A stretch of 64,000 bases of DNA from Crotophaga sulcirostris (GCA_013397455.1 VYZB01000332.1:190871-254870); one strand, 5' to 3'; numbered from the stretch's first letter, positions 46,201-60,005 are shown. Numbers and translations are program-made. Notes: generated by a model not told the origin, from the letters alone.

Positions 46201-49200
46201 TGTCTGCGACTGCTTATGCATGGTCACAATACCCTGATGATTGTCTTTAACATCCATTATCTCCCATTTGGATTCTCCACGCAGGATTTTGAATTTTTTC
46301 TTTTTTCCTCACTTTTTTTTCTGTTTAAATGGTGACAAGTTGTTCCTGAATACAGGAGATGCAAAGGAAATGCCTTTCAAATCCAAAGTATTAGTTCCTT
46401 TCTCAGCCCAATACACGCTGCATGAAAAAAACAGATTATATATATTTTTAACTCAACAGCCCTAAAGCTCTGCTAATGCAGGCAGAGCTAGCAGGTTTGA
46501 ACAGCCAGATAGAAACAACTTCAATCAAAAAAGAAGATTTGCTTTATGCAGATAAGGTCCATGAGTTCTAAGAATAATTTTCACCGATGCAATATAGCAA
46601 CACTGAGTTCAGTCACCACTGAATGTCTAGACAGTATAGTTAAAACTATTTATTCAAACATAAACAAAAATACTAACTGTTATTAAAAAAAGACAAGCTA
46701 TGATTTAAACATATCAAGAAGAATTGTTCCATAATACAATTCTTCACTTGCAGGTAATTGAGACTGGGCATGAACAATTGTCTTTCCTAACAGCTCATGT
46801 AGTGGAGAACATCCAGAACAAAGAAAACATTTGCTCTGGCTCTGCAGGAGAGGAGCTTTCACAGTAAATAATAAATGATAATACCTTGAAGTATTTTAAC
46901 AAATATTCATCCACATAAACTCTATGTATTGCTAGGATGTTGTGTAAGGTTGTTCCACTGGTAGGAATCCAGAGTTACTTTGACAAACACAAACCATTCG
47001 AGGTGGCAGTGCCTCCTACACCAGGTAATTACTGTTCATTTTGGAGGCAACTGGGGTGACCAAGAAAGAAAAACAATTATCTTAGAAGCTGCCCCCAGCA
47101 GCAGCAGCAGCTCAGAAGAGACCAAGACTGAAAGGCACAGTATTCTGAGAATTTCTAACCAAATATTCTACCTTTCAGACTCTCTCTTGTGCTGTTTTGA
47201 CTGTCATATTTATTGCCTGCTGGTTTTCAGACTTTGGCAAAACCCTGGAACTTAGTCTGCAAACCCACATACCAGAAATGCCAAGGGTAAAATATTCGCC
47301 TCTATTTTCCAAGAATTCCAGTTCAGAAGTCCCAGTTCCTTGCCCAAGTAGTAAATCATTGATATTTATTTTTTTTTTTAAGATAACTATGAAGGTTAAA
47401 TATCAGTAACTTAGTTTCTGAAAGTCAATCAATTGCAAAGCTGAAAAAAGCTCCAGGAACCTCCAGACTTGAGCTTCACTAATCACTGTGCAATATTGTT
47501 TTCCACATCTCACCAGCTCTTGTAGCATCCTTGTAACACCAGCATGACATTCATTTCATGTAACAAAACTTGTAGCATTTACAATAATTTAATAATTAGC
47601 CCAACAGTGATAAAACTCCGTACTCCCAGACAGCCTGGGACAGTTTGTCATTAGTAACCTGCGCACCTCTAACCAACACTGGACCAATGTATTCGCCTTC
47701 CATGTTTTTAATGGGAAAAATGCCAACCACATTTCACAATATTTTGACTTAAAAAGCAAAAGTAGCTACAGGCTCTATGAGCAGCCACTGCTTAAACACT
47801 GACATCTGCTTGGATTAACCTCAGCAGTTTGCTAAACACACCGTATGACTAGATATTTCATGATCATGCCAAAACTCATATTCGTCAGAGGTCAAATAGA
47901 GGATCAGATTAGCCTAAAGATTTTTGAAACAGGAGTAAGAATTATTTCAGAAAACTTTGAAGTGTTCTTGTAGTTTTTCCAAGAAGAGCTTTTCTTTAAA
48001 AAAAAAAAAAAAAAGCACATGAAGACAGAGATACAACTCATACTACTCAAGATTTCCTGCAAGACTGACTGTGTATTTTGGACCTGGATTAAGGGAAGGA
48101 ACAGATGTGTATAACCGTCATTTTTAAGGAGTATTCTAGTAAAAAATATCATTAAACTAATTTTACCTTTCTACAGAGTATAATTTGCTGCATGACCTTC
48201 TACAGATGCTTTTTTTATTATTTTGTTATTTATTTTCGGGGGAAAACCCCAAGAAGATAAAGTAACACTACTTACAAATGCAATTTTGCTTTTAAACAGC
48301 CTTAACTCTTTAATATATTTCTTGGTCTCCAAGATGTTATGGCTACCATCACTCCTCTTCCAAAATAAGCATCAGCATGAACAGGCTTTCCTATTTTCTT
48401 GTTGAATCACTAGCAAGCAACATCATTAACAGTACAAAGAACAGCAGCTAGATTAGGATCAAGTAGTACTCCAATAATACACTTATCACACAGAGATGCC
48501 ATTCACAGTAGCTTCTGCACTTCCAGAAGAATTATTTTTTTCCAGGTACTCCTTAGATTGCAACCAGTCTTAAGGGAGAGTCACCCTCTTAATAGACTAG
48601 CAAGATGAAAAAGGGACACCTTAAGCAGCTTTTGTTTGACACTCCAATGCATCACTAGAAGCAACATTCATTCCACCTACATTCAAAGCAAAAAACAGAG
48701 ATATATCTAAAGAAAATCTTAGTGTTTTGTGTGCTCCAGAATCTAAGAGTCAGCCCAGCTTAACTCCTTCTAAAAAAAACCTTTTACTGGATAGTTTTAG
48801 CACAAAATTGGAACTACCTGCCAGTTTTTAATTAAAAACAGCCATTAATTTTTGACTGTACAGAAGAGATGGGTCACTGCACTTTATGAATTAAGTGGCT
48901 ATTTTGGACACAGTAGAAGAATATAACTACTCATGTAAAGACAGGTTGGGTCTACAGGAATTTCCCTTGTAACATACAGCAAGGACATCTGCTAACTCCT
49001 GTCCCTGGGACAGAAAATCCCTGGCTGCTGACACAGCCTGGGGAACAGCTCTGCAGAAAAGGACCCAAGAGGTCTGGTTAAACACAAGCTAGGGGTGTGT
49101 CCTTGCAGCAAGGACAGCTGACAGTGTACCAGCTTATCAACAGGAGCAGAGCCAACCGACTGAGGGATGCAACTGCTCCACCCCATGCAGCACCAGTAAG

Positions 49201-49254
49201 ACCACAGGCAGAACACAGTGACCAGTGTGGGATTTGTCGGTCAAGACAGACACT

Positions 49255-49376
49255 GATAAACTGGAGCAAGTTCTGTGGAAGGCCAAGAAAGTCATGGCTG
49301 GAACATTTGCTCTGTGAGGAGCAGCTGAGGACATTGGGCGTCTTCAGTCTGCAGAAGACTTTAGTGAGGTGCAAAG
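49255..49376 (+). repeat. Diverged CR1 LINE fragment
   Basis: CTGGAGCAAGTTCTGTGGAAGGCCAAGAAAG, then GCTGGAACATTTGCTCTGTGAGGAGCAGCTGAGG and CAGTCTGCAGAAGA follow the order of a CR1 internal 3' region. The copy is old and lacks its 3' terminus. Confidence 0.65.
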
Positions 49377-52300
49377 TGGGAGAATTAAAGAATTAAAAAC
49401 TATACAACTCCAATCACAGCAACCTTCATTCACAGAAATGTACTGTGGACCACAGGCTGTCCTCTTGCATAAGATCACTGTTCCCATTCATTTTAATGAG
49501 ATGACACGTTAAGATCTATTTTAAATTAGCCCCTGTAAGTCACTCATAAAAGAAACTTTAAAAGCTTTGAGAGCCAACAGTTCAGTCATTTTAGCACAGC
49601 TATACAAATCTATGTCATATCACCCAAAAAAAAGTCCTGGAATGAACATAAATTTTGATCAACATTATACAGAGAAATAATCTTCCAATACCAATAACAT
49701 ATCAATTATACTTTATAGGTAAAGAAAGGCACATAGATAGACTAGTTGCATGAATTGTTGAATATGTAAGTCACTATACCATGATTACAATAAATCTGAA
49801 AAGCATAAAGCATTTTAGGAAAAATTTTAAAAATTGCCTTCTTTCTCTTTAGGTTTGCACCCCTCACCTATATACTCATTTGTATTTCTGACTTTGGACT
49901 TTAACCAGAGATGTCTAAAGATTTCATACTATCATTTTTAAACCTGTGGACTATATATTGAAATGCCCCCTCTAGGAACATAACTTCGCATATCAAACCT
50001 TTCAGAATTTCTCAACTCCAGTAAAAAAGCTTTACTTAGCAGACTGCCATATCGGAGTGAATGTAAACACTTCACCATTTTTATAAGAAAAATGTGAAGT
50101 TCCTTCTTTACCCACCTCCATTTCAAATGCTCCCATAGGGGTAAGAGTATTTCACAGAGGTTCTCATTTAAGGACACAATTTTAATCAAAAAAGCAGTTA
50201 CAAGTTTTAGAAAGAAAAAGTTTCATAAGAGTCAAGATCTTGTGCTAACAAAACAAACAAAAAAAAAACAACGAAAAGAACACCAGGTTTAATTACAACC
50301 AGTGGTACAACACTGCATCAAGAAAAGTAACACGGTAGTCCAGTCTGCTCAGAGAAAGCAAGTACACTCGGATTAGAAACATGAGCTTAACAAAATCCTA
50401 GTGCTCAATACTGAGCAAATATGTGCTATACAGCAGTTTCATGCTGCTGTACTGTCCTCATTCCCCCACCAAAAAGCTACTGGTTTCCCAAAGTACAATT
50501 ATACGCATGAAATTTTCTTACCTATCCTCCTAACAAACGTTGCACCCTAGGGCAGCTCAGCTGAATGCTACTTTAAGCCATCTGGCATATAAATACATGT
50601 CATGCCATTCCCAGAGTCCTAAAAATACCTTCTTCCTTTTTTTGTTCCTAATAAATATTTGAAACAGCGAGATTTTCTTTTCATGAGCAAAACCAGTACT
50701 GTTTTGCCAGAATGCTCACGTACTGTCTCCAAAGAAAGGTGAATGCATTTTGTAAAACAGCCATTCATTCTTCACATATAGCTTAGATAACAGCAAGATC
50801 AAACAACCCACATCGACAACTTCATTTTCAATGCACCTCTCTCACATTAAAGATCCATGTACCTAAATATTAGTTTAACAACTCCCCAGTACTATATATA
50901 AGTACAAAATGTAAGAGAGCTTACAAGGTCAATTACATACAAGTAAGCTGCTTACTATCTTTTCTAAATGTTTCCAGTCTACTTAACTGTTCCTTGCATT
51001 TTATGTCTGCAGAGCTCACCAAAAAAACAGTAAAAATACAGATGCATGCAAAACAATTAGATAAGATATGCTTCTACCTGACCAGCTGAATGCTCACCTT
51101 TTTCCAGAAGAGTCGGCAGTAAAGAAGCAGTGCAAGGTTACATCGTGAAAACACATTTACTGCAGTAGCAGTCAAATCCAGTTGGTGTCTTCATTCTCAG
51201 TGAACAATAAAACGCTGAGCCTGAAACTTAACACTTTGTTACTGAGCAGTGCTTGCACGTCCTAACTGGGAACAGGATAACAAACACAAGCTTCTCTAGG
51301 ACAACAGACTAATTTGGATGGATCTCAGGACATGAATGCTGTAAGGCTATGTCATTTAACTGCATACACTGGCCAAGAGCAATGATCTATTTCTCTGTTT
51401 GTTTAGGGGTTGTTTTTTCTCTCTCTGTTTTTTTCCTCTTTTCAGCTGATACACGATCCACATGGATTCATGCATTTGGAAGCATAAACAAGACTGGTTA
51501 TTTCACCACCACTCACTAGAGAAGCATAATCAGTGTATTGCTACGGCATTTTTCATCATGGTGTCAATGGATTAGGCCACAGTAATGCCAGAGAAAACTA
51601 TCATTAAGCGTGTATACAAATTGCAATTCTAAAAATTCCTTTACTCCTCATTTTCCAAATCACTAGTAATTTTATGAAATTTTCTCATTTTGACTGAAAT
51701 TTTCTAGATATGCTTTCTGTTCATCTTCAAACATTTTCATCAAAAGTGCTTTGGACTTTTTTTCCAGGCTTTTATAAGCAAAGTGACACAGTTTCCAATT
51801 CTTAAAAGAAAAAAAAAAAATCAGACTTCATCTGTACAGTGCTCCTGCCAAAAAAGCTGACAGCAAAGCTGGCCCACTGAAGTACTTTTGAGTGTCACAG
51901 TGAAAACTGGGGTTGACCAGTCTCAATTTTAAACCTGTGACCACTGACACTGCATTTTGCACAAGCTTTTCTGCAAATCCCAGTTCTGCAATTAGCTCCA
52001 AGCAGACATTGACCATCCACTGGCACAGAACTTGGCGCTGAAATCAACAGCTGCATACGAAAGAAATCCACCAAACACATTTGCAAAGGCAGACTAGAAA
52101 CTTCAAAAGACTATGCTTGAACTTCTATGAAATGCAAAACTGCTGCAACTAAGTAACTACCAGTACTACAGACTTGGAAACTCTAATGCTGACAATAAGA
52201 ATGGTCCCCTTGCATCGTAGTATCAGATTTCAGAACTCTTAGACCTCCAAGCTTACTCCGACAAATCACACAAGGCTACTTTGTTTCTCTTTTTCTGTAG

Positions 52301-55300
52301 GGTTTCCCCTTCCAATATGCAGAAACTGAAACATAAAAATGCCATAGAAGTGCCATGTTTGTATCCCAGATATGTTGTATCCACTTACAGATGTCAAAAA
52401 TTGCCACAGTAAGGGAACATCAGCCTGTGAGTTTGGCTAGCCTGGGATCAAACACCTTTATGAAGCTTGAGTAACTGATAGTTGTATACATAGACATTAT
52501 TTCCTTGAAATAAGAGATTAAATGTAGCACCAATAACATAAGTGAGGTTAAAACAAGTTACAGTTTAAACCCACAAACTACCCATGATAGGAAAACATCT
52601 AACACTTTCTAAACTGCTTGGATTTCTTAAGTCCTCTTATGTTTCTTCAGACTATGAAGAGATAGCACTACCTCAGAGGTTGCCTCAATACAGTATGTCC
52701 TAACAGAGTTTTCCTGGCTGGAAGGCCATTGTTAAAAAAAAAAAAAGAACTCAAAAAATACTAAAAACAGGCATTGAATTGAGTTCAATGTTCACTTGTA
52801 TTTCTCACGTCCAGAAACAAAGGTCACTTCAAGGTTTTCACTCCAAGCTTTAGCACGGAGTCCACAGTATCCGTGCCATTTGGAACTGCAGAGGAACAGA
52901 ACTTGCATTTTTCCCAGTGAGGAATTCTTCCTCAGAAACACAAAAAAAACCCAGTAATCTTGGTTTTGGATCCTATTTCTCAACAGAAATTTAAACTAGT
53001 TTCTGTGCATAGGTTTCTCTACTTCTCTCAGTTTCTCACTAATGTCTCCAGTCATTCATAGAAGAGAGGAATCCTAGGGATTTACACCTACTACGTGTTC
53101 TCTCTTCAGCTCACTGACTGACCCAGGACACCTGTATAGCTGAGATAGCAGATTGACCCGTGGGACATTCTGGTTGAACTATTTGCTCTGCTACAGATTT
53201 TGACAAGATCCTCAGCAACTCGCTGTCGCAACTCCCCCCTGTAAAAATTGAATGATGCGTTAGGCAAATGCATCAAAGGTTCTGATGCCACAACAACCGA
53301 CGAGGATACAAGTATCAGGCAGAACTCTGGGTTAGAGCAGCAGTAACTCCTACCTCCTGCTCCCCCAGCAAGCCTGTTTCTAAACTACATTTGCAAGCTC
53401 TTGTGTTCGTTCTCTTGTAACACAATACAGTACTAGTAACAAAGAGGTACTATTGCTGATACAACCATACCTACAGACAGAGTCAATGAAAACACTTTCA
53501 CTCACATGTCTAAACTAAGCTACCAATTTAATACAAGCTTATCTTGCTAAATGTTGTATTTGACAATAGGGTATGGAGTTTTCCAAATATGTAAGTAAAT
53601 AGATCAGTTATTAGCATGCTTCTGAAAAGAAAATTTTTGTGGATATCAATTGTTGGGTTAAAATGGTAAGTCACTAACACAGAGATTTTACTCTGTCTGT
53701 AAAGAGAGCAAACTTCTGCAAGTTATGCCAAAAATTAATTTTCTTTGCTTTTCATTCCCTTCTACACTATCTTAAGACTGAATTTTCTCCTCCTCTCAAG
53801 AAATCCCTTTGAGTAAAGAGTTGTGGGCCACTCCTTTTCCATCCCCATCAGTCACTTTTCTTCCATTTGTCCATTGCCAAAGTTTCAAATGGGAAAACAT
53901 ACTCAGGATTTTAATGCTGAAATCAAGGATGTTGCAATAAAATGGACAGTAGATCAAAAATATATTTCCCACTTTACTAGGAGCCATGCTTTCCAACACA
54001 CTGCTAGCACAGAAGGTTAATATGCAATCCAAAACTTAGCCTTGCTTCACAGGGGTTGAGTCTCAGTCTGCTGACACTAGAGATAAGATTCATGCTGACA
54101 AAATTGAGGTATTCCAGGAAACTGAAAGCTAAAGAAAGCACTTCTAGAAAGCAAATACACCAACAAATACCTGAGGCACTAAAGAGACAGTGACACCATT
54201 TGTCTGATTCATAAGAGTTTGTGTATCAGAACAGGACAGTTTTGTGCTTCCTGGAAAAGCAACTCTGTTTCAGCTAAGGCCACCTCCAAGGTTTAAAGCA
54301 TCTCATTTAATCCTTGTCTGCACAAGAAAATCTGCATAATTTAGCCAAGCAATGCTTGGACATTTTTACATAAACTAAAAGACGACCTCTATGAACATGC
54401 TCCTAACGTTCATTAAGCATTTGCTTAAATCAGTTTGGCACATAGCAATCATTTACCTTCTTGTTAGCATGCCTCTGCAAGTTTATTAGCTTAACCTGTC
54501 AAATTAAAGCTCAACTTCTTAAATGGTGTTGTGTCTCACAGTTGAAGTCTTAGAAATGACAAAAAGTTATTGCAGGTAAGCAGTTACCTCCCACCATCTG
54601 CTCTGCAACACTACTTCATGCACACGCTTCTTCCCTCTTGTGCAGCAAGATAAATTATTTTTGTCAATGCAGCTTGCTCCATGGCAAGAGAAGTTAGAGC
54701 ATGCACACAAACAGCGACGTAGCACAGCTGATGAGGTATAACTTGTCAGTTATGGCAAACCTTCAATCTCAGAAACACAGAACTTGCAGCACCACTGCTG
54801 CCACGAGAGAGGAACAGCTCACCTGCCCCAAACTGCACTTAGAACCAGTAAAGACGCTAAAATACCTATCTGTGAGCAGCATGGGGTAGTGGGGTCTGGA
54901 CTCCTACCTAGCCTGCACACCTATTTCTTGCTTATACTACAAAGCATAAAGCAGACAGTACGAAGTCCTGAGGACCTAACTATCACAGTATAAATAATGG
55001 AAAAGTTGATTCACTGCTGAGCACCATATTCCAGTTTCAAACACACAAAGCACCTGGCTGCAAAAAGCTGAGATTGCGCACGAAAGGGTTGAGATGCAGC
55101 ACATCACTCTGGCAGGTATTTCAATCCATACTCTATGTTTCAGTAACACCATTAGGCTTTTAACCTATAGATTTGGCATATTTTCACATCTCAGGGAAGG
55201 AGTTCAAAAGTTCATAAAACAAAATATCTGAAACTTCTGAAACTTAGTTTACTTGAAGTCAACTTTTGATTGAAACAGTATCATCAGCTTCCTAGTTTTC

Positions 55301-58300
55301 CTCCTTTTTAGTGCAACGTATTTCTAGTTTTTACAGAGATTTTAAATGAAGTATTTACATTCATTATTACACAACGCTGACTCACATGAGAAACATGCTA
55401 GAGTACAGCTGAAGGTTGTGGTGGATACTGTTAACTCTTATACAAAATAAGCTGAATAAATGCTTTTACTCATGCTGCTAAACACTGGTTTAACAGCTGA
55501 GGTCGTTGTACTGACAGTACTTTATACATTAACACAGTAGCTGCAACAGCAGATGCATTCATTTCCATAAGCTACCATATGTTTTGAAAAGAGATAAAAA
55601 TCAAGATGGTTTATCTACCTCCCACTCTCTAACAGGGATTGAAACACACTTCACCTCCATAACATTTTTTAGGAAAGAAAAAAAAAATTAATTTCTGCAC
55701 TTGACATACATGAGCATACTTTAGCTCTTCAACAGCAATTAAAAGAGTTGTATTGCAGCACCTCTCCAAAATGAGTGATACTAAGGAAAATTACTTGATT
55801 TTAGGGACACCTGTAACTAGTACTACCTAGCCATCCAGCCAGAACTTTTTAGGAAACCGATAAAGAACCATCATAGATAGGAATGATTATATTTTTTCAA
55901 AATTTTACCTTTTCCCTCCAGCTGGAATTCTCCCCTTACTTCTCTGCCTTCAGTAATCAACACATAGCTGTCACACTGCCAAACTCAGCCTGTCAGCTGC
56001 TCAGACCATAACCTTCCAAAGTAATACAACTAATATAAGAACCATTCTCCCTCTGTTCTTTTCACCCATGTTCTTTCTTGTTGGAAGATCTGAAACCCCT
56101 GTTTCCACTGTCTGCTCAGATACTTCTCATCTCATCCATCTGACCCACAGTTTGCCCTGCTCCAGACACGTGCCCTTTAACTGTCATTAAAACTTTTGTT
56201 TCACTCACATTTGCTATCAGGAAGGATGTTTTGTACAGACAAGTTTTCAAAATACTAATAATTCAACTTTGTTTCCCTTGCCATGCTGTTTCAAGGCTTT
56301 CTTCCTCCAAAAAGGCTTGAATCACACCTACTGTTATTTTATATCACCACGAAAATGATGAACAGATTCAATCACTCTCATAAACTACTGTCAAAGAGCA
56401 GATTATCAGGAACTCTTTCTAGTTTTACTCCTATGCATAATGGAGTATCGATTTGCATCCTCTGAGACAAGTGATTAGCTAGCAGAAGACAGGCAACAGG
56501 CCCTGAAATCTGCAGTCAGAATCTCTTAAACCAGAACACATGTCACATACCCTGCTGGCTTCCTCATCCAAGGCTGAGAGATGAAGGCTCATTAAAGCTG
56601 CAGTGTTATTGCTTTCCTTCCCTGCTGCAGAAATGCTCCTAAAACTCTGCAGGAGCTTATCTTACCCAGAGATGAGGAAAAGCTTATGCAGAAGGCATGC
56701 AGTTCTTCAGAGACAGTTATACTGGGGGAGGCCAATTGCTTGTTAATCAAAAGCCTCTTATCTGGAACCACCTGGACCTTCATGCTGTTCTAAAATGAGG
56801 CCAAGGAATCCCAGTCAGACTATTTCACATATGTAGACGGTAGTAGGGCAGAAACATTATCAGAAAAAAGTTGGTACCATTCTTTCCTGGGCACAGCCTG
56901 CACTTGGATCTGCTTAAGCTAATCAGAGATGTCTCGGAGCAGTTTCCTATTAAAATGAGAGCCATATGAAAGAAAAAAAACAACAGATGGTACATCAGAA
57001 AGTATTCAAGAATATTTAACGTTCTTACAGACTATTCTTTTTATGTTAGGACAGAAGGGATTGGATCTTATGTTAAAATACATTTCCCAGGAAAGAAAAA
57101 AAAAGAAAACAAAGCACATGAGCAAAAGTACTGATGATCCTGCCCCACATGCATTGAGAGATTTTGCCATTTCTTCTAACAGATTTTCCAATTTCTCCCA
57201 ATACCGAGACCAAACACATAAAGTAGAGATCATTTACAAAGCAGGAACAAAGCCAGGTCATGAGATATTTTTTTCTTTGGAAGAGTAGGGGCTGCACTTT
57301 ATATTTAGTTACACAATAAAGTTCTGTAAGGTCCAGTGCAGCCGCCCTGCAACTGGTATTGAAAAGAAGTCAGGATACAGCCTGGCAAAGATGCTGTACT
57401 AGACAACATTAGTGTTTAATTAACCTCAACGGCAGTTTTAAAGTTGACACCTATGGAGAAGCGAATGAAGGTGAAACAGCTATCCAGAAATGCAGCTCCT
57501 GAACACAGTGTTTGCTTCCACTGCCACACTACAGCAGGGAAAAGTTCAACCTGCTAAGCCCCCTATTACCAGCAGCACAGAGCTTTTGGTTGCTTTTGGT
57601 CTCTGTTTTCATGCAAACAAGAGAGCAGAGAACCTTTTTTTCGCTTTGCAAGTAACTCTGAGACAATTTTCTATCTGCATTTTACAGTTGCAGTCTTGCT
57701 TATAAGCTTTAACACACAAAAAAAGAAAAATATTGCATGGCAAAGGGAACTGACTAGAAGGGCTGGAGACCAGCCATGCAGAGTAATGCTTGCTAAGAGT
57801 AAAAGGGAGACTCAATGTTTCAAACAATACGAACAAAAATGGAGAAAGCATTTAAAAAAAAAAAATTCCAGTCATGAAGATAAGAAAGCTTTAATAGACC
57901 ATGAGGTCAAGCAGCCCTCCAAAAGCAAGGCCTGCCCTCACCCTGCAAATGAATGAATGAAAGGAGGAGCACCAGCAAAACTAACACGTACAGATCTCCA
58001 CATCTTGGCCTGAGAGTTGCACCGTTTTAGCCTACCTGCAGTAAGGCTGCTACTAAAACAACGATAATCACGCTGTCTTCCACCCAAGGCAGCAAAGCCC
58101 CCGCCGGCTCCACGGTCAGTCCCCGGGGAGCGCTGCCGGCCGGCCTCACTGACAGCCCTCACCGCGCGGCTGCCTCACCCAGCGAGCCGGCCAGGCACAG
58201 CCTCCCGCGCCCCTCAGCCACGAAGGGGAGAGCCCTGAGGCTGCCCCCGGCCTCTGGGCAGGGGTGGTGGGAAACAGGAATCGCTGCCCCCGGGACAGGC

Positions 58301-58360
58301 TCCGCGCGTCGCTCCAGGCGGGGCCGGAGCGGGCCCAACACCGAGGCCGCCCCTCACCGC

Positions 58361-58624
58361 CGGGGCTGCACCTCGCACCGGTCCCCTCTCCTCACCTGCC
58401 GGGGCTGCACCTCGCACCGGTCCCGGCCCCCTCTCCTCACCTGCCGGGGCTGCACCTCGCACCGGTCCCGGCCCCCTCTCCTCACCTGCCGAGGCGGCAC
58501 CTCGCACCGGTCCCGGTCCCCTCTCCTCACCTGCCGAGGCGGCACCTCGCACCGGTCCCGGTCCCCTCTCCTCACCTGCCGAGGCGGCACCTCGCACCGG
58601 TTCCGGCCCCCTCTCCTCACCTGC
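58361..58624. repeat. 45-bp minisatellite, six units
   Basis: The units are 58361-58399 (39 bp, a 6-base deletion), 58400-58444, 58445-58489, 58490-58534, 58535-58579 and 58580-58624. Units 4-6 share CGAGGCGGC where units 1-3 have CGGGGCTGC, so two variants have each been amplified. Degenerate copies continue toward the gap at 58941. Every unit contains CCTCACCTGC, which is GCAGGTGAGG on the - strand. Confidence 0.95.
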
Positions 58625-58941
58625 CGGGGCTGCCCCTCACGCCACCGCCGGCTCCGTGCCTCGCGTTGGTCTCGTACCCTCACCTGCCGAGGCTGCCCCT
58701 CACACCCAACCCTACCACTCACACCGCTCCCGTGCTCTCACCCCGGGGCTGCCCCTCACACCGGCTCCGTCCCTCGGCCCCGAGGCTGCCGCTCGCTCCG
58801 CCGCCAGACCCGTCCCCGCACACCGATCCCGTCCCCGCGCTCCTCGGAGCCGCCCCTCGCCCCGCCACCCGCCTCGCCCCTCACACCCGCCCCATCTCTC
58901 GCTCCCCCGGGGCTGTCCCTCACACCACCGCCCACCCCGCC

Positions 58942-59914
58942 NNNNNNNNNNNNNNNNNNNNNNNNNNNNNNNNNNNNNNNNNNNNNNNNNNNNNNNNNNN
59001 NNNNNNNNNNNNNNNNNNNNNNNNNNNNNNNNNNNNNNNNNNNNNNNNNNNNNNNNNNNNNNNNNNNNNNNNNNNNNNNNNNNNNNNNNNNNNNNNNNNN
59101 NNNNNNNNNNNNNNNNNNNNNNNNNNNNNNNNNNNNNNNNNNNNNNNNNNNNNNNNNNNNNNNNNNNNNNNNNNNNNNNNNNNNNNNNNNNNNNNNNNNN
59201 NNNNNNNNNNNNNNNNNNNNNNNNNNNNNNNNNNNNNNNNNNNNNNNNNNNNNNNNNNNNNNNNNNNNNNNNNNNNNNNNNNNNNNNNNNNNNNNNNNNN
59301 NNNNNNNNNNNNNNNNNNNNNNNNNNNNNNNNNNNNNNNNNNNNNNNNNNNNNNNNNNNNNNNNNNNNNNNNNNNNNNNNNNNNNNNNNNNNNNNNNNNN
59401 NNNNNNNNNNNNNNNNNNNNNNNNNNNNNNNNNNNNNNNNNNNNNNNNNNNNNNNNNNNNNNNNNNNNNNNNNNNNNNNNNNNNNNNNNNNNNNNNNNNN
59501 NNNNNNNNNNNNNNNNNNNNNNNNNNNNNNNNNNNNNNNNNNNNNNNNNNNNNNNNNNNNNNNNNNNNNNNNNNNNNNNNNNNNNNNNNNNNNNNNNNNN
59601 NNNNNNNNNNNNNNNNNNNNNNNNNNNNNNNNNNNNNNNNNNNNNNNNNNNNNNNNNNNNNNNNNNNNNNNNNNNNNNNNNNNNNNNNNNNNNNNNNNNN
59701 NNNNNNNNNNNNNNNNNNNNNNNNNNNNNNNNNNNNNNNNNNNNNNNNNNNNNNNNNNNNNNNNNNNNNNNNNNNNNNNNNNNNNNNNNNNNNNNNNNNN
59801 NNNNNNNNNNNNNNNNNNNNNNNNNNNNNNNNNNNNNNNNNNNNNNNNNNNNNNNNNNNNNNNNNNNNNNNNNNNNNNNNNNNNNNNNNNNNNNNNNNNN
59901 NNNNNNNNNNNNNN
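58942..59914. other. Assembly gap (973 N)
   Basis: This is a run of N between a C-rich minisatellite flank and a GC-box region. It probably reflects GC-rich or repetitive sequence that was not assembled. The true length is unknown. Confidence 0.99.
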
Positions 59915-59925
59915 CTCCTCCTCCC

Positions 59926-59932
59926 CCCGCCC
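59926..59932 (-). promoter_or_regulatory. GC box (SP1/KLF type)
   Basis: CCCGCCC on the + strand reads GGGCGGG on the - strand, within a longer C-rich tract right after the gap. Confidence 0.55.
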
Positions 59933-59948
59933 ATCCCCGGCCGGCGCT

Positions 59949-59958
59949 GTCACGTGAC
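59949..59958. promoter_or_regulatory. Palindromic E-box GTCACGTGAC (CLEAR/USF type)
   Basis: This is a perfect 10-base palindrome with a CACGTG core. It matches the CLEAR motif bound by TFEB/MITF/TFE3 and also suits USF. It sits between the GC box and the YY1-type motifs. Confidence 0.6.
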
Positions 59959-59971
59959 GCGGCGGGGCGCT

Positions 59972-59979
59972 GCCGCCAT
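59972..59979 (-). promoter_or_regulatory. YY1-type motif, - strand
   Basis: GCCGCCAT on the + strand is ATGGCGGC on the - strand, the core of the YY1 promoter motif, oriented with GALNT11. Confidence 0.45.
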
Positions 59980-60005
59980 GACTGGCGTGGCAGGCTCGGC
60001 CTGGG

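Larger units (their letters stand above)
42719..58040. other. GALNT11 5'UTR intron region
   Basis: About 15 kb separates the acceptor at 42719-42720 (CTTTCAG on the - strand) from the CpG-rich block. Only two CR1 fragments (43104-43210, 49255-49376), an A/C-rich stretch near 43590-43640 and A- or T-runs (44690, 48000, 52733) stand out. One or more small non-coding 5' exons may lie inside but cannot be located by eye. Confidence 0.65.
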
